The position numbers and the translations under genes are program-made. Under the pieces are notes generated by a model. It made no database searches. It saw only the letters and a program-made list of their open reading frames with translations, and had not been told where the DNA came from. A DNA stretch of 64,000 nt from Streptococcus suis (GTDB lineage: Bacteria; Bacillota; Bacilli; Lactobacillales; Streptococcaceae), in NCBI GenBank assembly GCA_002831545.1, contig CP025095.1, positions 1,302,001 to 1,366,000 of the forward strand, given 5' to 3'. Below, in pieces: positions 63,716-64,000 of this stretch (the stretch's first letter is position 1; each line of letters begins with the position of its first letter).

Positions 63716-64000
63716 ATGAAGAAAAAGAGAAAAATGTCAGAAAAGGTACCTACTATTCGACATACTGCTTATATGTTCTGTTCAACAGTTGAAAGTGTTT
63801 CAATTAAAAATTTGCAAGAAATAATCAAATTATTTCAAGAAACACTGAATCCATTTGAAATTGCAGGTATCATCCACGATAAAGATATTGATACAGAATC
63901 ACACTATCATATTATCATCAGATTTAAAAATGCTGTTTGGTTAAATTCAATTATCAACAAGCTTTCGCAAAATGGGTTTGAGGTTCAATCAAACTTTTTC
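63716..64000 (+). CDS. rep: Rolling-circle replication initiator (Rep_2/RepB-like), 3' cut by window
   Basis: 95 residues visible. After a basic start (KKKRKMSEKVPTIRHTAYMF) comes the HUH-type motif pair AGIIHDKDIDTESHYHIIIR near residue 51: the HDKD and HYH boxes are those of pMV158 RepB-like initiators. GAAAGGAATAAA precedes ATG. In a chromosomal island such a Rep supports replication of the excised circle. The catalytic Tyr lies beyond the window. Confidence 0.85.
   Translation, partial: MKKKRKMSEKVPTIRHTAYMFCSTVESVSIKNLQEIIKLFQETLNPFEIAGIIHDKDIDTESHYHIIIRFKNAVWLNSIINKLSQNGFEVQSNFF

Larger units (their letters stand above)
56459..64000. mobile_element. Probable genomic island at the guaA 3' end, left part
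   Basis: After guaA the sequence turns AT-rich with accessory genes (PIN-like nuclease, lipoproteins, XRE regulator, coiled-coil proteins) and a rolling-circle Rep gene at the window end. No integrase is visible yet, so the boundaries are not shown. The idea rests on guaA being a known target and on gene content. Confidence 0.45.

Noticed and set aside
1..64000. tRNA and rRNA genes
   Set aside because: I looked for conserved tRNA and rRNA landmarks on both strands and saw none that I could support.

Overview
The window is a Streptococcus suis (or very close relative) chromosome carrying a nested integrative and conjugative element (ICE). The core genes (trmFO, xerS with its dif site, satD-family gene, ffh-ylxM, GntR regulator, guaA) have streptococcal sequence and gene order. 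The ICE ends at 33346-33360 in the 15-base rplL-type attachment sequence TTATTTAAGAGTAAC (reverse strand) that is typical of the ICESa2603/Tn5252-like family common in S. suis.

Region 1-11.3 kb is a smaller GC-richer element of Clostridia-type origin inside the ICE. It holds a 5'-truncated tet(O), a Cys-rich KTR peptide, three short sigma-region-4-like genes, a RepA-like ATPase, an origin region with four long repeats around a pMV158-type oriT, a MobV relaxase, ParB, a PC4-like protein and a large serine recombinase. The recombinase gene is split by a 1.7 kb pAMbeta1/pSM19035-type segment with erm(B), whose leader peptide carries a 12-bp duplication, and a topoisomerase remnant.

Region 11.3-20.2 kb is ICE backbone: toprim primase-like gene, three small conserved ORFs, the PezAT toxin-antitoxin pair, a PHP-ATPase fusion (TrlF-like, possible defence gene), the oriT, an accessory relaxosome protein, MobC and the MobP-type relaxase. 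Region 20.3-31.2 kb is a lacticin-481/streptococcin A-FF22-type lantibiotic locus: divergent two-component genes, two precursor genes with identical core peptides, a third divergent precursor, then lanM, lanT, lanF, lanE and lanG, all interrupted by single-base frameshifts. A broken XRE regulator, a DUF3173 gene and a frameshifted tyrosine integrase close the ICE at 33.36 kb.

Region 33.4-56.5 kb is chromosome: HAD hydrolase, an IS1634-type insertion sequence with a 96-bp target duplication that copies the trmFO promoter, trmFO, AlkZ-like glycosylase, two esterases with an ATP-grasp ligase, a Bce-type peptide-resistance module (lipoprotein, ABC transporter, two-component system, with a matching TTACA-N4-TGTAA box) split by a RelBE pair, a phosphohexomutase, xerS/dif, GNAT, SatD with palindromic operators, ffh-ylxM, a NagR-like regulator and guaA with PurBoxes.

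Region 56.5-64 kb follows guaA, a known island insertion site. It is an accessory block with a PIN-like nuclease, two lipoproteins and a membrane protein, a small XRE regulator, an unknown coiled-coil protein, two small genes and the start of a rolling-circle Rep gene preceded by repeats that look like a replication origin.
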